DNA of 16,425 nucleotides from Pseudomonadota bacterium (lineage in GTDB: Bacteria > Desulfobacterota > Desulfovibrionia > Desulfovibrionales > Desulfovibrionaceae). Under the pieces are notes generated by a model that saw only the letters and a program-made list of their open reading frames with translations, was not told where the DNA came from and ran no database searches. Below, one piece after another: positions 1 through 6,277 of this stretch. The translations under genes and the position numbers were made by a program. Each line of letters opens with the position of its first letter. Position 1 is the stretch's first letter. The stretch is taken from assembly GCA_023433925.1 (NCBI GenBank), contig JAEYTO010000023.1:1-16425 (forward strand), in the 5' to 3' direction.

Positions 1-436
1 TGCGCGAGATGCCGATGAGCACGGCCGCGGCGTAGATCGGGATGAACAGGAAGATGACCAGCCCCGAGAAGCCCTGGATGAAGCGGCTCTTGTAGCGCCG
101 GCCCAGAAGCTCGGGGAAGGTGTGGCTATCCAGCGCCACGCCCATGCGCCGCGTGCGCCGGCCGAAGAAGACGAAGGCCACGAAGATGCCCACGAAGATG
201 TTGGCGAAGGTCAGCCACAGAAGCGGAAAGCCGAACAGCGAGGCCGCTCCGCCAAAGCCCACGATGGCCGAGGTGGAGATGAACGTGGCCCCGTAGGACA
301 AGGCCATGACGAGCGGGTTCATGCGCCGGCCCGCGAGCATGTAGTCCGAGGCCTCGCGCGTGTGCTTCCAGCCCAGATAGCCGAAATAGAACGTGGCGGC
401 CAGGTAAGTAAAAGCGATGGCGAGCTTCAAGGTCAT
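1..436 (-). CDS. Sodium:solute symporter family protein, N-terminal part (cut by window edge)
   Basis: My minus-strand translation starts MTLKLAIAFTYLAATFYFGY and continues through several hydrophobic segments to the window edge, giving about 145 residues. The segments ASDYMLAGRRMNPLVMALSY and ATFISTSAIVGFGGAASLFG are typical of the start of the sodium:solute symporter (SSS/LeuT-fold) family, which couples uptake of a small solute to sodium at the inner membrane. The visible part covers roughly the first three or four helices and the basic loop FFGRRTRRMG. The ATG at 436 has an upstream AAGGA about 11 bases away, a weak but usable site. It lies 103 bp downstream of the small accessory gene on the same strand, so the two are probably cotranscribed. 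The substrate cannot be told from this fragment; carboxylates such as acetate or pyruvate, or amino acids such as proline, are family possibilities. Confidence 0.85.
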   Translation of the reverse strand, partial: MTLKLAIAFTYLAATFYFGYLGWKHTREASDYMLAGRRMNPLVMALSYGATFISTSAIVGFGGAASLFGFPLLWLTFANIFVGIFVAFVFFGRRTRRMGVALDSHTFPELLGRRYKSRFIQGFSGLVIFLFIPIYAAAVLIGISR

Positions 437-539
437 GGGCAAAACCGTCCTTGGCAGTGAGGGGCGTGCTGTGGAGGAAAAACGGCCCGCAAGCCAGATG
501 ATTCGGATCGATCAGGACGGTGGCGGAGGGCGGAAAGGC

Positions 540-710
540 TTAAGCCTTCTTGCCGCCGTCCGCCTTTGGTAGGACGAACTTCTTGAGCTTGACCTTATCG
601 GGCTCGCCGCGCTTGTTCCAGTTGAGCGCGCCGAAAACCACGCACAGGGCCGACGCCGCCAGGCAGGCCCAGTACGCGAGCGCCACTTCGAGGCTGCCGA
701 AACCGAGCAT
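540..710 (-). CDS. Small one-helix membrane protein, symporter accessory type
   Basis: This 56-residue protein begins MLGFGSLEVALAYWACLAAS. It has one hydrophobic helix (about residues 5-27), then CVVFGALNWNKRG and a Lys-rich tail. The CVVxGxxNWN signature after a single helix matches my recollection of small proteins annotated as symporter accessory proteins, which sit directly upstream of sodium:solute symporter genes in Desulfovibrio relatives. I chose the ATG at 710 because GGGGGA lies about five bases upstream; an in-frame ATG at 749 has no ribosome binding site and would add 13 polar residues. It probably acts in the inner membrane as a subunit or stabiliser of the downstream transporter. 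That role is inferred from position only. Confidence 0.8.
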   Translation of the reverse strand: MLGFGSLEVALAYWACLAASALCVVFGALNWNKRGEPDKVKLKKFVLPKADGGKKA

Positions 711-759
711 GGCTTCCCCCGTGATGGTTCGTGATGCATTATCGGCCAAAGAGATCGCG

Positions 760-788
760 CATTTTCTTCATTATGGGGATTTTGTCAA
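760..788 (-). promoter_or_regulatory. Possible sigma-70 promoter for the symporter operon
   Basis: On the minus strand a perfect -35 TTGACA (788-783) is followed after 17 bases by AAAATG (765-760), a weak -10. The surrounding 720-800 tract is clearly more AT-rich than the genes and lies 50-80 bp upstream of the accessory-gene start. The -35 is convincing; the -10 is not. Confidence 0.35.
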
Positions 789-958
789 ATCTCGTCCGCC
801 GCTGATTGTTCCGCGCCGCCGTGACGACGCCGAACGATGGGCGATCAAAGCGCACGCCCGCCTTCGGGTATTCTCGCCCGGTCACGCAAATGCAAACAAA
901 CGCTCTTATTTCATGAACTTAAACATTCAGGCGAAAAAGATCGGGACCTGCCCGCCAG

Positions 959-994
959 CGCGCCGTGCGTCCGGCGCAAGGGACGCACGGCGCG
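959..994 (-). terminator. Perfect 14-bp hairpin after the TRL-like gene
   Basis: Positions 959-972 and 981-994 are perfectly complementary (arm CGCGCCGTGCGTCC) with an 8-base loop. The hairpin starts 12 bases beyond the stop codon of the minus-strand lipoprotein gene, so it probably ends that transcript. The nearest minus-strand T-run (CTTTTTC, about 932-938) is some 20 bases further on, so this is not a textbook intrinsic terminator. It could instead protect the RNA 3' end. Confidence 0.55.
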
Positions 995-1005
995 GAATGG
1001 ACAGG

Positions 1006-1317
1006 CTACTCGCCGCGGACGATGGTCGTGTACTGGCCGTAGACGCCCAGGACGTTCTTGGCCTTGAAGTCCACATGGCTGATACGCGTGATGCCCCCGG
1101 CGCGGGCCGCGGCATCTATGCCGCAATCGCCCACGGCCACCAGCCCGAGCACGGAGACGCACTCGGCCCTGCCCTGCTTGGCGCTGATCACGTTCTCGGA
1201 CGCGGCCGAGGGCATGGTGACGCCGGTATAGATGGCTCCGGTGGGAAACGGGGTGGCGCAGCCGGACATCAACAGGATTGCAGCGAGGAGCGGCAGGGCC
1301 GACAGCAACGCTTTCAT
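1006..1317 (-). CDS. TRL-like family lipoprotein
   Basis: This is a 103-residue protein with a lipoprotein signal peptide, MKALLSALPLLAAILLMSGC, in which Cys20 is the lipidated residue. The mature part (ATPFPTGAIYTGVTMPS, then KQGRAECVSVLGLVAVGDCG and ITRISHVDFKAKNVLGVYGQ) matches the TRL-like family of small bacterial lipoproteins: a short-peptide start, a glycine-rich helix-forming stretch, an 'I..VD.k..nvLGvyg' ending. The function of this family is unknown. I chose the ATG at 1317 because AAGGAG lies seven bases upstream. A second ATG at 1323 is only one base from that site. A good promoter candidate lies at 1361-1388 and a hairpin follows the stop, so the gene is probably transcribed alone. 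Confidence 0.8.
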   Translation of the reverse strand: MKALLSALPLLAAILLMSGCATPFPTGAIYTGVTMPSAASENVISAKQGRAECVSVLGLVAVGDCGIDAAARAGGITRISHVDFKAKNVLGVYGQYTTIVRGE

Positions 1318-1360
1318 GGGCATGCTCCTTGGTTCGACGTGGGTTTTGGACACATCGCTG

Positions 1361-1388
1361 AATATACCACGGAGCGCGTCCATGGCAA
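1361..1388 (-). promoter_or_regulatory. Sigma-70-like promoter of the TRL-like lipoprotein gene
   Basis: On the minus strand TTGCCA (1388-1383, 5/6 to consensus) is followed after 16 bases by TATATT (1366-1361, 5/6). The expected start near 1354 leaves a leader of about 37 bases before the ATG at 1317, with AAGGAG in place. This is the best-looking promoter in the window. Confidence 0.6.
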
Positions 1389-1487
1389 TGCATGCAGGCA
1401 AAATCCTCGGCAGCCCCTGAAGTGGCTTGCAAATGAAACACGGGGGGCCTGGGAAAGATGAAGCCCCCCTGATTCGAGCGCAATCCG

Positions 1488-1517
1488 CTCCAAAAGTGAA
1501 AGCCCTCCGAAAGGGCT
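1488..1517 (-). terminator. Short intrinsic-type terminator on the minus strand
   Basis: AGCCCT (minus strand, 1517-1512) pairs with AGGGCT (1506-1501) around a five-base loop, followed on the minus strand by TTTCACTTTT. It lies downstream of the DsbA-family gene and upstream of the TRL promoter, a sensible place to stop DsbA transcription. It is also the outer hairpin of the composite repeat at 1500-1690; the copy near 16344 has a different but equally paired hairpin in the same place. Confidence 0.5.
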
Positions 1518-1690
1518 CAGATCATTGACAAAGATGGTTTTCATACTGCCTCCGGCGGCCAAGGGGACGCTGCCCCCTTGGAACCCCGTTTTTCCTGCGC
1601 CATCCCGGCAATCTACCGAAATAGTATCGAAAGTTTTTGGTGGAGAGAGCGCGAGAGAGGCCCCTTTTTTCAAAAAGGGGCCTCTCTCGC
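1500..1690. repeat. Composite dispersed palindromic repeat, copy 1
   Basis: In order on the plus strand: a hairpin (1501-1517); TCATTGACAAAG (1522-1533); CTGCCTCCGGCGGCC; an 8-bp stem CCAAGGGG/CCCCTTGG; a spacer with AAGTTTTTGG (1631-1640); and a perfect 19-bp inverted repeat (1651-1690) with TTCA at its centre. The first half recurs at 16344-16425 in the same order and orientation. The GCCTCCGGCGGCC block, the AAGTTT block and a long palindrome with the same TTCA centre recur in opposite orientation at 9222-9310. No protein is evident. Read on the minus strand, the element presents GGCCGCCGGAGGCA two bases before an ATG at 1544; see findings. Confidence 0.75.
1651..1690. repeat. Perfect 40-bp palindrome
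   Basis: The arm GCGAGAGAGGCCCCTTTTT (19 bases) is followed by two bases and its exact reverse complement; sterically this is an 18-bp stem with a TTCA loop. There is no T-run beyond either arm, so it is not a plain intrinsic terminator, although the A/T core would pause polymerase. It is the right half of the composite repeat. Confidence 0.85.
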
Positions 1691-1819
1691 AAAACAGGTT
1701 TGTCAGCAGTTTGAGCCCGCCGGAGAGGGCTTCGCCTTGGGGCCATCCTCTCTTCCGGGGGCGGAAGCGGACGGCGGGAATGATCGTCCGGCGGCGGCCG
1801 TCCGGACGACCCAGCGACG
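1691..1819. other. Gene-free spacer downstream of the DsbA-family gene
   Basis: The 129 bases between the palindrome and the DsbA stop codon hold no gene. A 7-bp inverted repeat CGTCCGG/CCGGACG near 1785-1808 could form a hairpin just after the DsbA stop on the minus strand, but no T-run follows. Confidence 0.4.
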
Positions 1820-2617
1820 TTATTCGGTCTTGGCGGCCTCCTGGCCTCCATTCTCGGCGGTCTGGCGCACGAGCTCGATGATCTCCTGGGCCGGCACCGC
1901 GCCGCGCACGGATACGCCGTTGACCACGAGCACGGGCACGCCCTGGAAGCCGAAGGAGCGAAACTCGGCCATGTCCGCGGCGATGCGCTTCTGGACCTCG
2001 GGGCCCTGCATGAGCTTGCGCGTGGCATCGCGGTTGGCCCCGGCCTTGGCGGCCAGGTCGAGCAGGCCCTTCTCGCCGAGCTGGTCCAGCGTATCCCGGT
2101 TCTCGAAGAGGAGCTTGTAGAGCTTGCGTGCGGCCTGCTTGTCTTGCATGGACACGGCCTCGAAGAGCTTGGCCGCCTCCATGGCGCTCTGGTGCGAGCG
2201 TAGCGGATTGTGCTTGAAGACCAGCCGGGCCTGGTCGCCGAGCTGGGCCAGGGCCGCTTCCAACTCCGTGGCCAGGCGGTCGCAGTACGGGCACTGGAAA
2301 TCCGAGTACTCGACGATGGTCACGGGCGCCTGGGCAGGGCCTTGCAGGATGCGCGCGGGGTCCACGGACGGTTTGAGCGGGCTCTGCATCTCGCGGGTCT
2401 GCTGCTGCCGGATCTCGTCCTGGCGCTTCTTGAGCGCGGCCTGCTGCAGAATGTCCAGCAGCTCCACGTCGACCTCCCGGATGGCGTCGAGGAGAATCTC
2501 GGGGTTCTCCCTCAAGGCCGTGGCGAGCTGCGCCTTGAACGGATCGTCCTGGGCATGGGCCGGCAGGCCGCAGGCGAGGAGCAGGAGGGCGCAAAGAATG
2601 GCACATGGGCGGGACAT
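1820..2617 (-). CDS. Exported DsbA-family thiol:disulfide oxidoreductase, ScsC/Com1-like
   Basis: Numbering from the upstream Met at 2620 (266 residues), residues 1-23 are a signal peptide ending AHA before Gln24. Residues 25-90 form a charged helical region (NPEILLDAIREVD, then a Gln/Lys-rich helix) resembling the N-terminal oligomerisation segment of ScsC/Com1-type proteins. A thioredoxin fold follows with the redox motif CPYC at 110-113 in EYSDFQCPYCDRL and the cis-proline loop GVPVLVVNG (Pro229). It should act in the periplasm, exchanging disulfides in secreted proteins, either as oxidase or isomerase. The N-terminal extension favours an oligomeric isomerase-like protein, but that is inference. 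Two adjacent ATG codons compete (2620 and 2617); GGAG sits six bases from the second, which I use. No DsbB, DsbD or ScsB gene is nearby. Confidence 0.88.
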   Translation of the reverse strand: MSRPCAILCALLLLACGLPAHAQDDPFKAQLATALRENPEILLDAIREVDVELLDILQQAALKKRQDEIRQQQTREMQSPLKPSVDPARILQGPAQAPVTIVEYSDFQCPYCDRLATELEAALAQLGDQARLVFKHNPLRSHQSAMEAAKLFEAVSMQDKQAARKLYKLLFENRDTLDQLGEKGLLDLAAKAGANRDATRKLMQGPEVQKRIAADMAEFRSFGFQGVPVLVVNGVSVRGAVPAQEIIELVRQTAENGGQEAAKTE

Positions 2618-2659
2618 CATCTTCTCCAGTGGTTCAGCGTTGCGGCATGGTCGGCCCTC

Positions 2660-2798
2660 TAACAGACTGTTGAAAAAGCCGTCCCGGCTTTCTTTTCAAC
2701 TCCGCAACGCTTGAACAAAGCTCAAGCGTTGCTCACGGATGCCGCGCATCCGGCGGGCCATCCTGGCCCGCGCGGCCTGTTATGCAACAGGCTGCTAA
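2660..2798. mobile_element. MITE-like hairpin array with imperfect inverted ends
   Basis: The ends TAACAGACTGTTGAAAAA (from 2660) and, reversed, TTAGCAGCCTGTTGCATAA (to 2798) are imperfect inverted repeats. Between them lie successive hairpins: GTTGAAAAAGCC with GGCTTTCTTTTCAAC (2670-2700), a perfect 11-bp stem GCAACGCTTGA/TCAAGCGTTGC (2704-2732), GGATGC/GCATCC, GCGGGCCA/TGGCCCGC, and GCCTGTT/AACAGGC (2775-2792). There is no clean target duplication and no coding potential. It sits in the divergent region between the DsbA-family gene and the metallopeptidase. The first hairpin has T-rich sequence on both strands and could stop transcription either way. Confidence 0.5.
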
Positions 2799-2884
2799 CG
2801 GCCGGCCCCGGCGGGCGGACCGCCAGCGGCGGCTTCGGCCGGATCCTAGGCGCGGCCGGGCAGGCCCGGCGGGCACTTAGGGCG

Positions 2885-3661
2885 ATGCCGGACGCGAATG
2901 GTATGCTGGCGGCCTTGCCAAATCAACAGGAAAGGGCCAGTCTGCGGCCCGTGGAGCGCGATCTTCCTCCGTTCACGGTGCGCCTGAGCCCCAAGGCCAG
3001 ACAGGCCCGCCTGACCTGCTCGGCGGCCACCGGCCTGGTCGTGGTGCTGCCCCGCGGCTGGGACCCGGCCCTGGCGCAGGCCGTCGTGACCCGCCACCGA
3101 GCCTGGGCCGAGCGCGCCCTGCGCCGTTTCTCGGCCTCCTGCCGCGTGGCCCTGGAGCCCCCCTCCGAGCTGCCCCTGCGCGCCGTGGACGCCGTGGTGG
3201 CCGTGGATTACGCACGCCGGGCAGGCCAGGCTCCGCGCCTCACGGACATCGGCCCTGGCCGGCTGCTCGCCAGCGGCGATCCGCAAGCGTCCGGCTATCT
3301 GGAGGGCCTGCGCGGCCTCCTGCTGGTCTGGCTGCGACGCAGGGCGGCCCGCGACCTGCCGCCCCTGGTGCGCGAAGTCTCCCTGCGCTGCGGGCTGACC
3401 TGCTCGGCCGTGCGCTTCCGCGCCCAACGCGCGCGCTGGGGAAGCTGCACCGCGAACGGCGTCCTGCACCTGAACGCCAAGCTCCTGTTCCTGCCCCGCG
3501 AGCTGGCCGGCTTCGTCGTGCTCCACGAGCTCTGCCACACGGTGCACCTGGACCACTCCCCGCGCTTCAAGGCCTTGCTGGCCAGCCACGAGCCGGACAT
3601 GGAGCGCCTGGACGCGGCTCTGCACGCGGCCGGAGCCATGGTCCCGGCCATGCTGTCCTGA
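2885..3661 (+). CDS. YgjP/SprT-like zinc metallopeptidase domain protein
   Basis: Using the ATG at 2885 the protein has 258 residues. It has the family hallmarks: RWGSC (184-188) with SAVRFRAQRARWGSCTANGV, the strand LHLNAKLLFLP, and the zinc site HELCH (His214, Glu215, His218) followed by His224 in HLDHSPRF. The YgjP (M48-like, formerly DUF45) family consists of small soluble proteins predicted to be zinc peptidases; the substrate is unknown. The N-terminal part (PPFTVRLSPKARQARLTCSA, VVVLPRGW) is the usual beta-rich lead-in. The start is uncertain: 2885 has AGGG only about three bases away, ATG at 2903 has none, and GTG at 2951 has AGGAAAGGG about 14 bases upstream. Upstream in-frame codons back to 2711 run through the hairpin array and should not be included. 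Confidence 0.85.
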   Translation: MPDANGMLAALPNQQERASLRPVERDLPPFTVRLSPKARQARLTCSAATGLVVVLPRGWDPALAQAVVTRHRAWAERALRRFSASCRVALEPPSELPLRAVDAVVAVDYARRAGQAPRLTDIGPGRLLASGDPQASGYLEGLRGLLLVWLRRRAARDLPPLVREVSLRCGLTCSAVRFRAQRARWGSCTANGVLHLNAKLLFLPRELAGFVVLHELCHTVHLDHSPRFKALLASHEPDMERLDAALHAAGAMVPAMLS

Positions 3662-3667
3662 AAGCGC

Positions 3668-3820
3668 CAGGGCAATCGCATATGGATTTTGAGTGGGAAC
3701 CGATCCGTCAACACCGGCCTCGGACGCTTCCTGAATGGCAATTGGGGCCGCGTTGATGCCCAGGTTGCCCTAATGAGTCGGACGATTCCACCGGGTCACG
3801 AGCCATATGCGATAGCCCTG
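3668..3820. mobile_element. 153-bp inverted-repeat element, possible MITE
   Basis: An 18-bp sequence CAGGGCNATCGCATATGG at 3668-3685 is repeated inverted at 3803-3820 with one mismatch. The flanks TGAAAGCGC (left, 3659-3667) and TGAAAACGC (right, 3821-3829) match at 8 of 9 positions as direct repeats, which fits a target-site duplication. The interior has no ORF of note but contains further partial inverted matches (GTCAACACCGGCC near 3706, GGGGCCGCGTTGAT near 3745), so it could fold as one long imperfect hairpin. The left edge abuts the metallopeptidase stop codon, and the left direct repeat includes that TGA. Confidence 0.45.
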
Positions 3821-3892
3821 TGAAAACGCCTCGATGCATGGCCCTTTTTTCGGGACTCTGCTAGCATGACTGCCCAGACAAGGAGTTACGCC

Positions 3893-4456
3893 ATGCCCAG
3901 CTTCATGAGCATCCCGCGCGCGAACCCCGCCCTGGCCGCGACCCTGGCCGCGCTAGTGGCCGCGACCCTGATCCTGGTCGCCGGCGGCTGCGCCTCGCGG
4001 GCCAGCAGCGTCGCCCATCTCGACCGCAACCAGATCTCCCTGAACTCGCCGGAAAGCCTGGACATGCGCGACTTCACCTTCAGCTACACCGTGCTGCCCG
4101 GCGATACGAGCTACACCGTGCGGGCCACGGCCTGGCGCAAGAACACCATGCCGGGCTGGGCCGAGTACGTCACCACGGGCTGGTTCGAGGCCTACCTGGC
4201 GGATCAGGACGGCAACCTGCTGGCCCAGGACGCTCAGAGCCTCTACGCCGGGTACATGATCCCGAGCTGGTTCTCCAAGGGCATCAAGCTGGAGTTCAGC
4301 CTGCCCAGGCCGCCCGTGGCCGCCGGACCCGTCAGCATAACCTTCGGCTACGACATGACCCTCACGGACGCGCGCTTCGGCGGGAGCATCCTAGGCGCCG
4401 GCCGCCCTCTGAGCTCGGATTACGACTACTACACCACGAGCCAGACGGCCCGCTGA
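3893..4456 (+). CDS. Lipoprotein of unknown function
   Basis: This is a 187-residue protein. Residues 9-33 form a basic-hydrophobic signal segment ending LVAGGC, a lipobox-like site with Cys33. The mature part is beta-rich and aromatic: DMRDFTFSYTVLPGDTSYTV, WAEYVTTGWFEAYLADQDGN, MIPSWFSKGIKLEFSLPRPP, then FGYDMTLTDARFGGSI and a Tyr-rich end (DYDYYTTS). I do not recognise a family. The layout (strand, aromatic turn, strand) suggests a single beta-sandwich domain anchored to a membrane. I chose the ATG at 3893 because AAGGAG lies seven bases upstream; an ATG at 3866 lacks one. A TGCTAGCAT extended -10-like sequence near 3858 may be its promoter. The gene appears monocistronic, since a 10-bp hairpin overlaps the stop codon. 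Confidence 0.75.
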   Translation: MPSFMSIPRANPALAATLAALVAATLILVAGGCASRASSVAHLDRNQISLNSPESLDMRDFTFSYTVLPGDTSYTVRATAWRKNTMPGWAEYVTTGWFEAYLADQDGNLLAQDAQSLYAGYMIPSWFSKGIKLEFSLPRPPVAAGPVSITFGYDMTLTDARFGGSILGAGRPLSSDYDYYTTSQTAR

Positions 4457-4469
4457 GGAGGCCGTCTGG
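4441..4469 (+). terminator. 10-bp hairpin overlapping the lipoprotein stop codon
   Basis: CCAGACGGCC (4441-4450) pairs perfectly with GGCCGTCTGG (4460-4469) around a nine-base loop that contains the TGA stop. No T-run follows, so this is a terminator or 3'-end stabiliser only by position. Confidence 0.4.
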
Positions 4470-4735
4470 CGAGGTCCGCCCGCGGTCGGCGTCCCCAAGC
4501 CGAAACGCGGGGGCCACCCGACCCGTGCGCCAAGGCGACATCAGCCCGGAACGATCCGCCCCGTCCCAAGCGGGCCGGCTTATCGCACGCGTGCTCCACG
4601 ATGCGTGGAACAATGACCGCGCGCGTCGAGCCTGACTCGACCATTCCGCACCAGGGGCCGGGGTTGCGCCGCGCGGCGCGGGGCCTGGCCAGCTTGGCAT
4701 GGAGCTTGTAGCGCTCCAGCCGGAAAACCGACGCC

Positions 4736-4999
4736 ATGAACAATACACGCATCGTAGTAGCCACGGTCGAGGACGGATTCGGCCTGCTCAAGGGTGAGAT
4801 CCTCGGGAACTCCGACATCTTCTCCACCCTGTGCCTCGTCGTCTTCATGCTCATCGTCTGCCTGGTCTTCCTGGCAAGCTTCACCAGAAGCGTGTCCCTG
4901 CTTTGGCGCGAGCGCTCCATGGGCCAGCGGGAGCAGCACGCCTACCAGCCGTCCGAGCCGATCCGCAAGCCATCCATACCCACGGCGCGCACGATCTGA
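4736..4999 (+). CDS. Small single-pass membrane protein of unknown function
   Basis: This is an 87-residue frame with strongly GC-biased third codon positions, as in the neighbouring genes. It reads MNNTRIVVATVEDGFGLLKG, then one hydrophobic helix (about residues 29-50, FSTLCLVVFMLIVCLVFLASF), then a basic segment SLLWRERSMGQREQ and a polar tail. The N-terminus is most likely outside and the Arg-rich tail in the cytoplasm by the positive-inside rule. The ribosome binding site is weak (GGA about 11 bases before the ATG), so the start is uncertain. It is not obviously in an operon: 279 bp without a gene separate it from the lipoprotein, and it converges on the methyltransferase 48 bp downstream. 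I recognise no family. Confidence 0.55.
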   Translation: MNNTRIVVATVEDGFGLLKGEILGNSDIFSTLCLVVFMLIVCLVFLASFTRSVSLLWRERSMGQREQHAYQPSEPIRKPSIPTARTI

Positions 5000-5047
5000 A
5001 GTCGCTGGATCGCGCCGACCCCCTCCTGCCAGCGCGATCCGGCCGGC

Positions 5048-6160
5048 TCAGCCCGCCCGCCGGGGCCTCAGCCGGCTCGCGAGCCTATCGAGCCAGGAGC
5101 GCGCCCGGAAGGCCTTGCCGCCGAGCTGCCGCCCGGCAGGGTCGCGCGCCTTGCGCATCGCCCCCAGCTCCGCGTTGGCGCGCGCGAGGCTGGCCTGGAT
5201 CTCGCGGGCCTGGCCCTCGGCGCCCTCGATCCTGCGCCCCATGGCCTGAAGCAGCACGAGCAGATCCTGGTTCGTGGGCTGGCCCGGCTCGCTCGCGCCA
5301 TACCAGGGCAGCCGGCTCCTGAAGGACGCCGCGGCCTCCTCGCGCCGGCTCTGGTCGGCCGGGATGGCGGGCTCGCATTCAAGGCAGGCGTAGAACTCGA
5401 AGGTATTGGGCCGGGTTTCATGGAACGCGGCCAGGCGGTACGGCGCGAGCCCGTGCCCGGCCAGCTCGGCCATGAGCTCCAGGAAGGAGAAGGGCGTGAA
5501 GACCCAGCAGTGGCAGTCCACGTATGCGCCGTCGCGGGCCTTTTGCGCCTGGCTCAGGGCGTAGCCGAAGTCGTGGATGCGCGAGAGCCCCGCCGGGTCG
5601 ATGCGGCCCTGCCAAGCCTCCCGCAGCGGAAGCTGCACGACCTTGTAGTGGTGGTCGAAGACCTGCCGGGGACTGGGCTTGCGCAAGCCCTGAAGATGGG
5701 CGCTCATGGCCGAGGCCAGATCGCTCGGCTCGCGCCTGCGGTCGAAGGTGTAGCGCTTGTCCGGCACGGCCAGACACAGGCGCCCGCCCGGCCGCAGGAC
5801 TTGGGCCACCTCGCCCAGCCAGCCCACGAGGTCGGGCACGTGCTCGATGACATGGCTGGCCACGGCGTAGTCCAGGGGCAGGTCGTCGCGCAGCACGCGG
5901 GGCAGCGTTTCGTCCCAGACGCGGTCCACCTCGACGATGGCCGCCGGGTCCTTGCCCGGCCTGTGGCCGTGCCTGGCGCGCAGCTCCTCCGCGGTCGTGT
6001 AGTCGATGTACAGGATGTGGCCGTCGGACTTGGCCACTATGGGGCAATCCAGAGGGCCGAACTCGACGCCGCGCTGGGTGCGCACGTCGAGGCCGTCCAG
6101 GAGGACGGACTTGCGGACCTGCTCAAGGCCGCCGCCGGATGTATCGCGCCGCTGCTGCAT
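5048..6160 (-). CDS. Class I SAM-dependent methyltransferase with C-terminal coiled coil
   Basis: The protein has 370 residues. The Rossmann core shows GVEFGPLDCPIV (motif I, 31-42, in the variant EFGP form), YIDYT (51-55, acidic strand-2 end), DYAVASHVIEHV (97-108) and EVAQVLRPGGRLCLAVPDK (117-135). These define a methyltransferase-11-type enzyme, a group common in polysaccharide and cell-surface glycan loci. Residues after about 290 form a helical stretch (LLVLLQAMGRRIEGAEGQAR, then REIQASLARANAELGAMRKA) that should coil, and the protein ends Arg-rich. The acceptor is unknown. I chose the ATG at 6160 because GGAGG lies six bases upstream; an ATG at 6175 has no such site. It follows the 110-residue acidic protein by 117 bp on the same strand, and a glycosyltransferase lies divergently beyond it, which is mild support for a glycan role. 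Confidence 0.82.
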   Translation of the reverse strand: MQQRRDTSGGGLEQVRKSVLLDGLDVRTQRGVEFGPLDCPIVAKSDGHILYIDYTTAEELRARHGHRPGKDPAAIVEVDRVWDETLPRVLRDDLPLDYAVASHVIEHVPDLVGWLGEVAQVLRPGGRLCLAVPDKRYTFDRRREPSDLASAMSAHLQGLRKPSPRQVFDHHYKVVQLPLREAWQGRIDPAGLSRIHDFGYALSQAQKARDGAYVDCHCWVFTPFSFLELMAELAGHGLAPYRLAAFHETRPNTFEFYACLECEPAIPADQSRREEAAASFRSRLPWYGASEPGQPTNQDLLVLLQAMGRRIEGAEGQAREIQASLARANAELGAMRKARDPAGRQLGGKAFRARSWLDRLASRLRPRRAG

Positions 6161-6277
6161 TGCTGCCCTCCGCATCGTCGCCCATCAGGCACGCACCGGC
6201 TCGGGGAAGCAATGATTATCTTCCGATGTTGGCCCGCGCCCGCCGCGACAATCGGCGGCCGGGAGCTCCATGGCGGC

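Noticed and set aside
1500..1690. CRISPR or tandem repeat array
   Set aside because: The repeats are inverted and dispersed, with no regular spacing or spacers.
1545..2606. Long minus-strand frame running through the DsbA-family gene
   Set aside because: It is an Arg/Gly/Pro-rich alternate frame of the DsbA-family gene; only its far end inside the repeat was considered, as a separate finding.
2711..2884. Upstream extension of the metallopeptidase reading frame
   Set aside because: It runs from a TTG inside the hairpin array; the residues are low-complexity and encode the repeat, not a domain.
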